Source: Portulaca oleracea (taxonomy: Eukaryota; Streptophyta; Magnoliopsida; Caryophyllales; Portulacaceae). From it: DNA of 64,000 bases. Position numbers and translations under genes: made by a program. The DNA is taken from positions 51,044,513 through 51,108,512 of the forward strand of contig CM055870.1 of assembly GCA_029582165.1 (NCBI GenBank), read 5' to 3'. This document shows, piece by piece, positions 34,490-48,400 of the stretch (its first letter is position 1; each line of letters starts with the position of its first letter). The notes under the pieces were generated by a model that made no database searches, was not told the origin of the DNA, and saw nothing but the letters and a program-made list of their open reading frames with translations.

Positions 34490-36425
34490 TTAACTTATCC
34501 ACTAGTGGTGAGTTAGAGAGAAGACAAAAATAAATGGCGTGGTTTATGTTGAGTAAACATAATGGTCCATAATTGTATTGACATTTTAAATTAAAGTTTT
34601 AAAAAATATCAAAATTTTTAATTAAAGCGAAAAATATTGTGAAAGCCGAAAGGAAGAAGGTAATCCCTCTGGCTTGTTCAAAGTGTAGAAAAGGTAGAAA
34701 TTTATTAATACAAGTCAACAACAAAACAGCACAAAGAAATACCAAACAAAATCAACACGAAAAAATACAATACACAACAACACAAAGTTCACACGAGCAC
34801 CTCAGGCCCCACAACATCACTAAAGCATGCCGTAAGCACGCTTACAATCATTTCTAACCTTACGACCATAGTTATTCGAATTTCGATCCTGATTTACAAT
34901 CTTATGATTCTATGATAAAAAATCATAGATGCGATTCTACTATCTACATTCTAATTCACGATCTTACGTGGGTTAATTCCGATCCTAATTAACTACCCCA
35001 TGAATCCAAGTTAAGATCTCGATTCTAACAACGTAACCTTATAGACAACTAGTAAATTCACACCAAAAAATTGCACCACTTTTCTAGAATATCACTACAA
35101 AAGAAGGTAATAAGAAGTGAGAAGAACAGAATTTTGATTTTAAATAATAGTAAGCTTAGACCTAAACCAAAGGTAGGGGTTGAAAATTAGGCAGGGAGAG
35201 AACAAATTATAGGCTGAGGAGACAATTCGATTTTTTTTTTTTTTTGTCATTGACCAAGGAAATGTTAGGTCATAAATATTACTAGGAGTTACTTAAAGAA
35301 TCATTAGGTCACTTCACAAATTACGATAAGTCCTTTCAATATGATCCATTTTCGTGCGCACAATACCTCAGAAACCTTCTTAAGAGATCACCGGTCCTCA
35401 AATATCTATAAGTTACACAATACATATACATAACTGTAAAGTTCTTAGAGATACAATTCCTTAAAAGAAAGTTATACAGATGTGATGTAAATAGATATAA
35501 GGTCTCAATATAGACTGAAATTGAATGGTTTCAGCCATATTTTCAATCCTTTGGAGCTAAATTTCATGACTATGCCCTGGTTGTTATACGGCTCACTTAA
35601 ATGTACAATGTTGTTGCTTTACGTATATGTAAGCCGACTAACTTATCCTCTCTCTTAAACCACAATCCTATTTTAAATCTTAATGTCGCTAGCTGACTAC
35701 CTTTAGGACCATAGATCTCTTATTCATTAGTACAAGTACTCATGATGCAATGGCACGCAGATATGCTTCATTGTTTTCTGCAATGTCACTTCCCCTACTC
35801 GGGCTATGAAAACGATTGAAAATAACATTAAAAATCAGTAACTAACCTCACAATTCGCCACAAGCATTTTTAGTACGCCTTGAAAGTTTAGTCCAAGCCA
35901 AATCTTCAATGTAACGTCCTCCTAGGTTGTTTTTTTCATGCAACATGTGAATATCTACTAATACTAGGCATAAAGAGTAGTGGTAATAACTTAGATTATC
36001 GTGTATCCTGAAAGCCAATCCTATCGTAATGTTTGTTGCTTGAATTATGCATCTTTATTCTATATGGTCTCTAAAATGATAGTTTTGAACATACCTATTT
36101 AACTTAATTGTAACAATTATACATCAATAATAGACTTCACATGACTTGTGTTATAGAAAATGTACCATACATATATTACATAAATAGGTGGACTAGCTTA
36201 AGACCCTCATGGAATATCCAACAAAGTCTACATAAGTTGGATCTTGGTATAGCCATTTTAGCCCTCTAAGGCTCTAGCATCCATCACTAACGAGAATCTT
36301 TGTTTTTTTATTTTTATTTTTTTACATTGGGTAAATTTGATCTAACTTAGTCAACTCCTATCTTAATGATAACCGTTAATGAAAATCTGATCAAAAGCTT
36401 AGAAAAATAATTTCCACAATTTCTC
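34490..36425. other. Gene-free stretch
   Basis: No supported coding frame. A patch at 35340-35400 weakly recalls the Cassandra 5S-like segment but is too short to call. The rest is AT-rich unique sequence with simple T-runs. Confidence 0.4.
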
Positions 36426-36429
36426 ATTT

Positions 36430-36709
36430 ATTCCACGTCTCAATCAAAAGCTTAAGTTGATAGTTATAAGCCCAATGATAGTTTTATACTCTAACACGCC
36501 CCCTCACGTGAATGCCAATTGTGCTTGAGGTGTGAATGTTGCAAAGGCTCCTTTCACCTTGCGCAAATAAATATTGGGAGGGGGGTTGGGGGATGAGATT
36601 TGAACTTGAGACCTCTTGCTCAGATCTAGCTTTGCTACCATGTGGAACCATCTCAACCAAAAGTTTAAGTTGATTGTTGTAGGCTCAATGGTGGTTTTAT
36701 ATTCTAACA
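36430..36709 (-). mobile_element. TRIM element, reverse copy
   Basis: The right LTR is 36641-36709 (TGTGGAACC to TTCTAACA) and the left is about 36430-36496. On the minus strand a degenerate primer-binding site (TGGTAGCAAAGC) directly follows the first LTR, and a GTGAGGGGGC purine tract precedes the second. LTRs of about 69 bp and an interior of about 145 bp make this a terminal-repeat retrotransposon in miniature. It shares its interior with the copy at 38859. Confidence 0.75.
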
Positions 36710-36987
36710 GGTATTGACATATATCCATTGATCTCATTTATCCTGCCACAAATTATGTTCTCAAAAAATTGCTTCGAGGTACCATTTGTTTTGCGGAATC
36801 TATTTTTTGAGACTATATATATTATTGGAAATTATAATTTGGTAAACAATATTTTTAGGTATCTATTATGGGGTGACAATCTAGCAAGAACGGATTGGAA
36901 TCCAGCATAAATGGTAAATTTACTGACGTAGCCTCTACTATTAATGGTAAATGACTAACTTATCCTTTTGTATTGAATGCTTGTAGC

Positions 36988-37602
36988 TAGAGCTGGCTAA
37001 TATGTCAGGTTGAGTCGGGTTCGTGTTCGTGTCAAACTAAAAAGGGTTCAAAATCCTCCGACCTGGTCCTAACCCATTTATTAAACGGGTTGGAAATTGA
37101 AACTATTTACCGTTTAAATTTTAAGCGGGTTGACCTTATTTTGACCTGTTTACCCATTTAAGTAAAAGTATTCGAATAAAGTTATCAATTTACCCATTTA
37201 ACCATTAACTCATTTATACAAAATAACTCATTATGAGATTGAAATAATGAGATATCTTATTCAACAGTTTGCGTGGTAACATAATTAGATTTATATATAA
37301 GGAGATGTCTTTTAATTCATAGTCAAAGATAAATATAACTTAAAATTGCAAGTCTTACATATGTCTCAAAGAGTATTAACGGTAACTTTCACATAAGTTT
37401 ATTGGTAAACAGTATAATTAAACGGGTTAAGTAGGTGTTTTTTAGTGTCAAAAATCCTGACCTGAACCTAACCCATTTAATTAAACGGGTTACCGTGTCA
37501 ACCCATTTAATTAAACGAGTTGAAATTTTTTTACCTAAACCCGCTTAATATCGTGCTCGGTTCAGGTCGGTAATCGTGTCGGGTTAGCTTTTCTCAGCTC
37601 TA
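36988..37602. mobile_element. hAT-like non-autonomous element
   Basis: It starts TAGAGCTGGCTAA, ends CTCAGCTCTA and is flanked by CTTGTAGC at 36980-36987 and 37603-37610, an exact 8-bp duplication as made by hAT transposases. Subterminal GTCGGGTT / AACCCATTTA / AAACGGGTT words repeat many times, typical binding-site-like subterminal repeats. No transposase frame is present. Confidence 0.88.
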
Positions 37603-37610
37603 CTTGTAGC

Positions 37611-38858
37611 TACCAAAATTTTCAATATTTTTCAACACATAGACGAGGGGCAACAGAGATGGGAAACTGTGATATTTAAATTGGAGCGACTAACCGTAAA
37701 TAACAAAAATAAATCTCAAATATAACCGTAAAACTAAGGAATTTTACTACTTTCATTTGATTCCTATAAAATACGACGAGTATGTCCACCCGATTCTATA
37801 TTCTAAAAAAATGATCCCAAAAAATAGTTTTTGTAAAATATAGGGTAACGGCGAGAAATTTTCATTTTCTTCTTATTTTTTTAGATGATAAATTCAACCA
37901 ACCACTCATAAAACAATGATCAAATATATCATTTATATGTAACAATAAAGAAAATAATGAGTTACGCCAAGATACCGTTTAAGTACCTTGTCTTATAATT
38001 AAAATTATGTTATTATAAATTAAATTGAAATAAATGATAAGATTGAATTTTAATTATAGCTATAATATCACATATAAATTGTATAAAGGTATACTTTCAT
38101 CGATTATTTTTAATATTTTAAAAAATGCCTAAGATATGCTTGATAGATGATGTTAAATCGATTAAGTTATGTATCATTTATGCTCATTGACATAACCAAA
38201 GCATTCAAAGCTTATTATAATTGATCATAAATACTTAAAAATTAATGTAAAAAATTATAAAAAATACTAACTCAATAAATGGTATGACATTTAAAATTTA
38301 TCTTGGGGTAAGATAAATTTGCGAACGGAAAAAAAAAACAACATGTAGGGGATGTATATCAATACCACTGTTAAAAAGGGTAGAAATAACTTTTCAAATG
38401 TGAGAGCATTGGCGTATCTATATCACCTATAATGGGGGTCATAGATCCCAATATTAGAAACTACAAAATATATTATATATAGTCAATTTATTAGATAAAA
38501 ATATCTATTTATATTGAATGGACCCTATAAAATTAATTAATTGTGAATAACATGTTCTTATAAATTATTACTTGTAAAGATCAAGAGTTTCTATCTCACA
38601 TGTTTATTAATCTTATTTTTCCTCTTTTTTTCTAAATATTAATAGGATTTAAGACATACAAATGTAATAATTCATTTGATCTATTTAATTTGTACAATAT
38701 GTTGATTGAATTATAATTTTTTAAAGTAAATTAATCGTATTCTTTATTCTACTTAATGATCAATATCATTTCTAAAACAATAAAGATGAAATCTTATAAA
38801 TCAGAGACTTTTTTGTTTGAAGATAATTAAATTATATATGTGGAAACTAATTTTTGAC
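37611..38858. other. Gene-free AT-rich stretch
   Basis: No frame, terminal repeat or domain could be supported. A CATATAAATTGTATAAAGG segment near 38070 recalls sequence near 17100, so an old repeat family may be present. Confidence 0.35.
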
Positions 38859-39110
38859 TGTTAGGCTTCAACCATCAACTTAATCTTTTGGTTGAGATGG
38901 TTTCACATGGTATCAGAGCCAGACCAATAAACAAGAGGTCTCAGGTTCGAATCTCAGCACCCCCAATTTATTTGCGCAAGGTTAAAATAACCTTTGTAGC
39001 ATCCACGCTTCAAGCCCAAAGGGTATTCGCGTGAGGGGGCATGTTAGAGTATAAAACCATCTATGGGGCTTCAACCATCAGCTTAAGCTTTTGGTTGAGA
39101 TGATTTCACA
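38859..39110 (+). mobile_element. TRIM element, forward copy
   Basis: The left LTR 38859-38907 lacks about 20 bp; the right LTR 39042-39110 is complete (TGTTAGAGTATAAAACC to GATTTCACA). The PBS TGGTATCAGAGCC (38908-38920) and a GTGAGGGGGCA purine tract are intact. TTGAC flanks both sides (38854-38858 and 39111-39115), an exact 5-bp duplication. There is no coding capacity, as expected for TRIMs. Confidence 0.88.
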
Positions 39111-39690
39111 TTGACAATGGGAATGAGATAGAGCAGGTAAGGATGGTTTGAATCATTAAAAAAAATATTAAAAATTTGACTGTCACAAATCTAACCCCAT
39201 AGAAATAAATTTATGGATCCAATACGGTGTGAGGGTGTTTACAATGATTACAGTAAAATTCAAGGGTTATATGTATATAATATGTTAGACTAGATAGGGT
39301 CCTTAGGGCTAAACTTTTTTAGTTGGACTATATATCTACTACACCACTACACAGATTAGATACACCGTAACTTCACATGTCCTAAACCATAATTCATATA
39401 TTATCTTCAAATAATATTATACAAAAATACAATATTATTTTTATGAGAATGCTGACGTAAGAAAAAATAAAGTTCGAATTATTATCGATCAATCGTGAAA
39501 TCAAATTATTATAATTCAATTTTCCTTAAAAATTCATATATTTAAGTTATGTGACTGATGTAACTTAGCTTACTTACTCGTCTTACATTTTACTATATGT
39601 TACTTACGTTATCTATTTTCACTGGATAAACTTCTACTTATTTACCCTACCTTTTATCTACCTCGAAAAGGATATGACCTTAATGATTAT
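39111..39690. other. Intergenic; no gene seen
   Basis: AT-rich sequence between the TRIM and a Tourist-like MITE. Phrases near 39280-39370 (GACTAGATAGGG to CACCACTACACAGATTAGATACACC) recur at 40995-41075 just upstream of the GDSL gene, a diverged direct repeat of about 90 bp. Confidence 0.45.
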
Positions 39691-39920
39691 GGCCCTGTTC
39701 TTTACCATATCGCACTTACGGCAATTTACTACAATATCTACAAACTACAACATCTTACCATACCATACCACAATAATTTTCTCTTTTCTCTCAGCTTTTC
39801 ACTTTTTTCTCTCATCACCTACTACACCAATCATTTTTACGACAAAATTTTACCACAACCTACCACACTGTTTGAGCATATCATTTCCGTAATTTACCTA
39901 CCGCCAAAAAGAACAAGATG
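39691..39920. mobile_element. Tourist-like MITE, diverged copy
   Basis: The left end GGCCCTGTTCTTTACC and right end CCGCCAAAAAGAACAAGATG are imperfect TIRs. The interior is ACCACAA-rich like the other copies in reverse orientation. Confidence 0.6.
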
Positions 39921-39984
39921 CATCCCTTACACAATGAAAGAGGGGATGACAAAAAATTTGTTTGAGCAGCCTGTTTGTCTGGTT

Positions 39985-40260
39985 GCTTGCTAGCCTGTAT
40001 TCACACTGAAGTTTACTCTTTTGTCATCGAATACAATATAATATCAAGCAGCTTGCCTATCTGTTTGTCTTGTAGTTTGTGTTTACACATGAATTTATTT
40101 AATATAATATAATAATAAATAGTTTGCCTTGTAAAATTGTAGTTTATTTTCACACTTGAATTTATCATTTTGTCCTCGAATACAATCTAATAACAAACGA
40201 CTAACTTTGTAGTTTACATTCACACTTGAATTAACTATTTTGCCCTCGAATACAATAACT
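39985..40260. repeat. Degenerate tandem repeat, about four units
   Basis: The words TTCACACTTGAATTTA, TTTTGTCCTCGAATACAAT and AGTTTGCCTTGTA recur with spacing of roughly 60-80 bp. The unit is diverged. Confidence 0.6.
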
Positions 40261-40652
40261 ACAGATCCTAATATCAATTGAAAATTATGTTATTAGTCCT
40301 ATGAATTTAGACAGATGAATTGAATAAATACTCTGTGTATATCTGGTTAAGGCCAATACAGGTCGTCATGTATTTTTTAGTTTAAGGCAATTTTGATATT
40401 AAAAATACGAGTTTGGTGTATTTAAAGTCAGATAAACACTAATAAGTTTAATTGTTTGAAATTAAACTTGGGCCTCGTTCTGTTAGATCGTAAGATAGTT
40501 GGAGGGTAAAAAAAGTGAGATATAGTGGATGGATAATATAGTGATTAGAAATCTAACTTAACATCATTTAAGTTTATGAATTTTTAAATATATATTATGA
40601 AGATAGGTAAGAAAGTACTAATAATGTAAAAAAAATGGAATGAAATAACCAA

Positions 40653-40897
40653 GGCCCTGTTCTTTTATGCGGTTGGCAAACTGCGGTACCACAGCATACC
40701 GCAGTTTGCCACAATTCACAACACTTTACCACAAATCATTACTTTTCTCTCTCCTCACTTTTCTCTTCTACTTTTAAAATTTTCTCTCCTCATCTACCCC
40801 ACATACCAATAACCTACCACAATTTCACCACACCTCACCACAATTCCACTACACCTCACCACACCATACCGCAAAATGTCACAGAAAAAACAGGGTC
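40653..40897. mobile_element. Tourist-like MITE upstream of the GDSL gene
   Basis: It begins GGCCCTGTTCTTTTATGCGG and ends CAGAAAAAACAGGGTC, flanked by CAA and TAA. The interior matches the copy at 57238. It sits about 360 bp before the GDSL start codon, within the likely promoter. Confidence 0.75.
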
Positions 40898-41151
40898 TAA
40901 AAATGTGATAGATAAAATAAATTCATCATAAATCATAAACCTTAATTTATTCGTAGGACGGACATTAAAACTAGTATATTTATATAGTATGTTACACTAG
41001 GTAGGGCCCCAGTGTCACCTTTTCTTAGTTGCACCAGATATCTACTTCACCACCACAAAAGATTAGATACAACGTAACTTAACTTCACATGTCCTAAACC
41101 ATATTTCACTAGTTAGTTAGACTTCCCTCCTCCCTCCCTCTCTCTATTCCT

Positions 41152-41158
41152 TATAAAT
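41152..41158 (+). promoter_or_regulatory. TATA box of the GDSL gene
   Basis: TATAAAT in CCTTATAAATTAAACCCC lies 103 bp upstream of the ATG and just after a CT-rich (CCTCCCTC) tract, as in many plant promoters. Confidence 0.6.
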
Positions 41159-41254
41159 TAAACCCCACCCCAAACACACCCCATTCCACCCCACCCCAAC
41201 ACAAGAATACTTGAAGAGTGGCATCATAACATCCCATACACTCACACCTTTACC

Positions 41255-44200
41255 ATGACAACAATGGGGCAGAAACTCTCATTGCGCATGCTATTGGCAT
41301 GCCTTTTGGTGTGTCGTCCGATACTCGGCCACCGCATTCTTCACCGTGGACATGCCGACGCAGCTGCCGGGGATTCGGGGAGGGAATTCGAGGCAATGTA
41401 CCAGTTTGGGGACTCGCTGTCGGACACGGGAAACTTGATCAGAGAGGGACCCAATGGACACACCACCGCCTTTGCGAGGTTGCCGTATGGACAGACTTTC
41501 TTTCATCGACCCACCGGACGGTGCTCCGATGGGCTTCTTATGGTCGACTATTTCGGTCGGTACTCTTTCTTTCTCTGTTCCTTATCTTCGTATGTCGTCG
41601 ACATCGATCTTTCTGTTTCCTTTTCTTCTTCTGTTTTGTTTGTTTGTCTGTTTGTCTGTTTGCTAGCTTTTTCAATTTCTATTTGTTCGTTTGTTTGTTT
41701 TCATTCTGTAATCAATTAGTCGAACGATCTTATATTAGAATTTACGTTTTAATTGTTATGCTTCTTTCCAAAATGTTTATTTTGGTACTCTCTCTTGCTC
41801 TTGCTCTTGCTCTGCCTTATCTTCATATGTTGTTTACATTGATCTTCCTGTTTCCTTTTCTTTTTCTGTTTTTGTTTGTTTGTCTATCTGCTAGCTTTTG
41901 CAATGTCTATTTGTTGGTTTGTCTGTTTTCATTCTGTATACCATGATGGTAGTTAAAAGTTTCTAACTACTATTTCCAATTGCCCCTCTAAAGTTTTATG
42001 TGAGATTGTCTTACCATCGTAAAATATTAAAAAAAAATCACTCTATGATAAATTAATTGGAGGATATATTTATTTGAAACAGTCTTATATTAGAATTTAA
42101 ATACAAAATGTTTATTTTGGTATTCTCTCTTTTTCTGCCTTTATCTTCATATGTCTGTCTACATTGATCTTCCTGTTTTCTTTTCTTCTTCTGTTTTGTT
42201 TGTTTGTCTAATTGTCTGTCAGCTTTTGCAACCTTTCATTGTTTTGTTGGTTTGTTTTCATATGTAAACCTTGATTGTAGTTAAAAGTTTCTAACAACTA
42301 TTCCCAATTGCCATGTTTCTTTTTGGAGAAAATAGTCGTAGTATGCAAAACACTACGCATGCAACATTATTTATACAATTCACTTTTTCACTCTCTCAAC
42401 TCCATATTGACGTTGCTTAATAAATATTGCACCGTCTCGAATGTCCATTTTTGGTCGAGAATTACATATAGTATCTTTTATCAAAAAATTATATTGTACT
42501 TTTATAATGGTGAATATTTTCACTAAAAATTTAATTATAGTATTTTTGTATGATAGAGTATTATATATATTAAGATATTAATATCAAAATTTTAAAATTC
42601 AACTATGAAACAGATGAAGTACTAAATAAAACAATTATTAATTATAAAAATGTTGAAATTGTAATGAAAGTTATGAAGATTAGGCTAGTGAGTTTTGTTT
42701 TTCAATTTTTTTGGGATTTAATTCTAAAGTTCAACCATCCCATGCTCGTTACATGGTAATTTTATTTTGTTATCTTTGATTTTATGAACGATGGAGGAGG
42801 CAAGTAAAGAATGTGAATATGTGATGTAAAAAGCGTCAATTTCTGAGTTGCTTTATCAGTTAGAATGATACGCAATTAACGGCGAAAGAAACACTTTGGT
42901 TGGTAATGTATGATGGAGTGCAAAGGGGACAACGAAAAAGACAACACTCTTAGGACCTTTAAAATTTTACACTTTTCATGCATCTTTAAGGTTTTTCTCA
43001 TTAATTTTTCAGCTATTTAATTTTCAAATATTTGACTGGAGAATAATTTTAATAGTTCCTTTTAGACTTTGAGTAGGAGGAAAGGAAAAAAAAAAGTGTA
43101 TAATTAATATTGATTCATCTGATCTCAATCCTTAATTTGGTCATTATTTTATTTCATATTTTATGTCTTGAAAAAATTGTAGCCTTTAAAATTTGAATTC
43201 GAAATAAATTAAATACTCTTATAGCCAAATCCTCTAGAAAAATCGTAACCTGAATTTCTAACTCCAAATCGAACCCTACCTAATTTTGCAATCATATATG
43301 ACTGAATTTAAAATCTGATGAAAAATTGATGCCCAAATCCGATTTAGTTTAGGCTGGACAAATTCAAATATTGGAATCGGATGAATTTTTGTCAACGCTA
43401 ACATCAATTTGCAACAACATTTAAAGCATATTCAATTCAAATTCATCATATGATTAACCTTTTTATGAACACAAGAATGAATATATATAAATTCTAAAAG
43501 TAAAAGAACTGAAAATTAATAGTATTTTTTTTCTGGTTAAAGAACTAAAAGTAAAAGAACTTTATAATATATACTACAAAGTGCAAATTTATAGACAATG
43601 ATCGAGTCTATGGTCCTTCAAGGTGTCTTTTTCTTTAATTAATCCAGCCTATTTTCAACCTCTAGCTATCCTTTCTATGAAAAAAAAAAAAGCTCTAGCT
43701 AGACTAAGTTAATATATTAATACAATTATTAAATAGGTTAATTAACATATATTACTGTTTGACCATTTCAATCGAAAAGTACATATATACACACACATGT
43801 ACACAGGGTGAAAACACATGTACACAGGGTGAAAAGGTATAGGATGTCACACAACACAACTCTGTCACACACAAGGTTATTTTGTTGCTGCATCCGTTAC
43901 ATATTAATTATCGTATTTGAAAATTGTGCATTTAAATTTTAAAAATTTTAACCATAAGTTTCTCAATATATGTAATGAGTTGTTATACTTATCACCATCA
44001 GCTTCATAACGGAAAATATTATCATAAAAATATAATATTACAATTGTTAACACAATATTATTAAAGAAATTATCAATCGATCTAATAGTGATATTAAAGA
44101 CCGTGAAAATAAAATTATGACAATTAATATAATTAATATAAAACTGAGGGAATAGTTCACTAATCCCAAGACCCCCAGAAATAGCCACATGACCAGTTGA

Positions 44201-45399
44201 CTCGAACAATATATTGGGTTGTAGTACTCTAAAGAGTAATTAATGTATTCTTCAGTCATGAAAAGTTTATTTTCAGTTCATATTTAGTGATGGTTAAAAT
44301 TTAAATGTCATTCAAGGATATGGACCAATAAAAGGTATTCCCTCCGTTTTTGACATATTTCTGAAAGTGATGAAGAAAATCAATATAAAAAAATCTATGG
44401 GGTGGTTAATAAAAAAATTAATTAAATATGTTAAATTAAAATTATTGTTTGGATTGATTAAATGAATGTATTAATTATAAATAAAAAAGGTGATAATTAA
44501 TATATTATTAAAATTATAACATAATATAAAATATATAATATAAAATGAGAAAAGTTAATCAAAAAATTAAATAAAAAGAACAAATCTAATATAAGAAGGG
44601 TGATGATAAGTGTCTTACCCCAAGACACTGCTTAAATGTCTTCTCTCTTATAAAATTAATATTTATTATCTTTTTAACCTCAATTTTTTTGACAGATACT
44701 ATTAATTATCAATTATAAGAAGCTTGGAATAAGTTGGCTACGCCAACAATTAAAATTGACACCCTAACGAATGAACCTCATCCGTTGGGCATATTTTGGA
44801 CGCATTTTCATAAATTTTAAAAAATATAGATAAAAATATGATTCTATAACATTTATATATATATTATTATAGTTGTAGAAGTCAATCATGTCATTTTTTT
44901 GCAATTTAATTTACAAATATATAGGTTTTGTAGCATCACAAGACACTTAAGAAGTGTCTTGTCCAAGACATTTATCATTTCACATATAAGAATGTCATTC
45001 TTGTGGTTTTTAACCTTCTAAAGTTGACATCGTACGTGTAACTACATTTGCCAAGCATCCCTCAAACATAAGTACATAACTACATAAGATTTCACAAAAA
45101 AAAAAGGGTAACTTAATTTTTTTTTAATAAAGAAAATTTGTGAGATAACCATTTCAATGTATCTTTTAGCTTTAGGATTTGGGACCATGCTTGAAATAAA
45201 ATGATTATGTTTTCCATGGTCTTTTCTTTCATGACTATAGTGGTAATTACTTTGGTTGTCGATCTGTATGAACTTTAATTTATGAGAAAAATTGTCCGTA
45301 TTTAAATTTGCACGCCGTCCTCTTTCACATTTTGATTGGAGTTTGTTAATTTTTTCGGTAATTGTCTTGGCGGATATGATTGTTGTAGTAGGCATCTAA

Positions 45400-45474
<75 letters not shown>

Positions 45475-48400
45475 TCTAATACTATGAGATGATGTTTTGT
45501 TACACAGCTATATACTTCGGGTTGCCATTGCTAAACCCATATTTGGCTAGGGGAAGTGACTTCAGACATGGAGTAAATTTTGCGGTGGCAGGTGCAACCG
45601 CTCTTGACCCTGAATCCTTGAATGTCAAGGGTGTATCAGTGCCGGTTACCCACAGCTCTTTGACTAAGCAACTTGCCTGGTTTAGGGCTCATCTCAACTC
45701 TACTTACCCTGATCCAATTGGTAACTACAGTGCCATCTCCACACTAAACTATTATTCTTGTTATTGTTAGGTTAAATCCTAAAGTTTAAATTAAACGCGT
45801 GAAATTGTGAAAAATTTGTGACTTCAACATACTAAGATGGAGATACTAGTTTTCTTTTGTTTTCCCCACCAATTTCAAAAAATTACTCTGAGGTACCTTA
45901 TCTTTTGATGAAATGTTTTTTGGTACCCCAACTTTTCAAAACTAATTTTGATGTACCCTTACGTTTTGGATTAGTAATTATTTGGTGCTTTTTCGGGCAT
46001 TAATTTTATTAAGTTACCAAAATGCCTTGTTTTTCATTCTTGAAGAAATACCCTTGAAAAAAAATGAGGGTATTTTGATCACTTAATAAAATTAATAGCC
46101 AGAAAACATTAATTTCGACAAACGCTACGAAATGGTCTAAGATGATTCACCATTAATTGCATACACATTGAACAAATTCCACTGCCGATTGACTTGTGCT
46201 TGCTTAATTTGACGGCAGAATGGAAAGAAAAACTCAGAAACTCACTTGTGCTGATGGGGGAAATTGGAGGCAATGACTACAACTTTGCTTTCTTTCAAGG
46301 CAGAACCTTGGAAGAGGCTTATCAGCTTGTTCCTGATGTAGTGCGAACAATCAAAGGTGGTGTTAAAGTGAGTTATATAACATGCTCTCAATTCCTTTCT
46401 ACTCCCTCTGTTTCCAACTATTTCTGATTTTATTAGTGTGAAGTATTACTTATTGCTTTATAATTTAAGTGCAGTATTCCCTCCGTCCCAAATTAATTGA
46501 CACTTTGACTAAATTTTGATCGTTGATTATTCATAAATTACAGTTAGTTACAATATGAATTAATATCAAGGGTAAAAAACTCAATTCATATTTATCTTTT
46601 TAATGTTCGACGGAAAATCCAACAAAAATAAAATAGAAAATATCTTAGAAGGTTTAAATATATGAACACTTAATATCAGGTAAGGTAAAAATTATTTCAC
46701 AAATGTCGGATGTGTAAACTTAATTAAAATGAACGCTTAAATGTTACTGTTGAACTAGTTAATAAATGTTTAACGGCTTATAATTAAAGTTGATAAATAC
46801 TCCCTCCATTTTTATCTATGTGTCACTTTAGGAATTGTGTCTATTCAAAAACTTTAACCTTTAATATGTTAATTTATATAATGATTCATCATATAAAATT
46901 GATGTCGTTAGATTCGTAATAAAAAATACTATTTAAAAATATATATTATATTTTTATGAGAATATTGTATGAGAAAATATTGATTAAACATGTTCCCTGG
47001 AAAACATAAATGACAGAATAAAAAATGGAGTAAATACAATTATGAAAAGGGAAAGTGGTTCATATTCCACACCTACTTATTTCATATTTTCTAGACATCC
47101 ATTTCACCCTCAGACTAGTTTAGCATTCACATTTAAAAAACAAACTCATTAACATTCACAACTAAGCCTTCATTTTAATTATCTTACCATTTAATCTTCA
47201 TATTATCTAAAAACTAACTTACAATAATTAGGGGATCAACATTGAACTCATGAGAGTATAATTATACTTTGTTTACATGTTATTTCCGTAAACTAGTACC
47301 GTAATCAACTTTTATGCTATTTCATTGATAAAAACAATTGTGCTATTTTACAAAAAAAAAATGCATTTAAAAATAATAAGAAAATATTAATTAATTAGGT
47401 GATGGTAAGATTTATGTAGATTTGACTAGATAATAAGGTATATTTTATTGAAAAGGTAATCTTTTATGATATATATGATAGATTATGTAAGATTTTAAAA
47501 ATAAAAAAATGATTAGATTCTTTTTTAACCATCGCCCTCAGGGCGACGATTAGCAAAACCGTAATACATACTACACAAAGGAGCACAAGACAATTAAACT
47601 TTATCTAACCCAATATTCTTATCATTTTCGATTTATTTACTGGGATTACCAGTCTAAAACCCTAGTTTTGTCATTTTCAATAAAATTATATGGTTAAAGT
47701 AGGGGTTTTGTTGTCAATGAAACCAATTTTAATTTTCTCCACTAAGCATCATTTTCCTAATATTTCACGAATCTTTTAAAGTGACAATTATTTATGAATG
47801 GAGTAATAATTCGAGAGTTGACATACAAAATTATCTAAAACAAAACCTAATCTGGGTGTCTTGGTTCTTGATTGGACTTGTGTGGTAATTGTTTAAGCTT
47901 AATAATAAGCCACAGAAAAAAATTGCCCTAAATAGATCACATTTCCTTGACAACTTTAATAACAAACCAATAATTAAAAACTCTATGTACAAAATTCCAA
48001 ACATGGCTTCAATCATGGGTGGATCTATTTGTAAAGTAGGGGGCGGTCATGCTCACCCTCAACATCTAAAAAAAAACTAGTATAATTTGAGGTAAGAATT
48101 ATGGGTAACATGTTTTCTAAGTGAGCGTAATATATATTAGGCATCCTTTATACAAGAACAACAACAACAAACTTCAGTATAATCTCGTTAATGTGAGATC
48201 TGAGGGGATACAGATGTAGACAGTGTTTCCTTTATGTGTGATATTACATAATGAGTCTGATTCCAGCAAACCTCAGAAAAACCTTTTGAAAAACCAAAAA
48301 AACACCATTTTGAATCAGCACGAAAATCGCTTGGACACCCCTTATATGCACACCTAAGCTCAAACACAAATTTCAAACAATCAAAATTTAGTTCACTACT

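Noticed and set aside
35340..35410. Another 5S-like or Cassandra fragment
   Set aside because: Only about 40 bases are weakly similar, with no LTR ends.
38908..38920. TGGTATCAGAGCC and the later GGTTCGAATC as a tRNA or SINE pol III promoter
   Set aside because: The exact LTR pair, purine tract and TTGAC duplication show that it is the PBS of a TRIM element.
41299..41946. A 215-codon open frame overlapping GDSL exon 1 and running into intron 1
   Set aside because: It is out of frame with the conserved GDSL blocks and its second half is translated T-rich repeats.
47520..47560. Palindrome-like TCGCCCTCAGGGCGA as a regulatory site or terminator
   Set aside because: A single short imperfect palindrome in an intron with no further context.
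48167..48400. Possible SINE fragment (ACAACAACAACAA followed by a GTGAGATCTGAGGGGATAC-like segment)
   Set aside because: The resemblance to known plant SINE tails is partial and neither pol III boxes nor a TSD were found.
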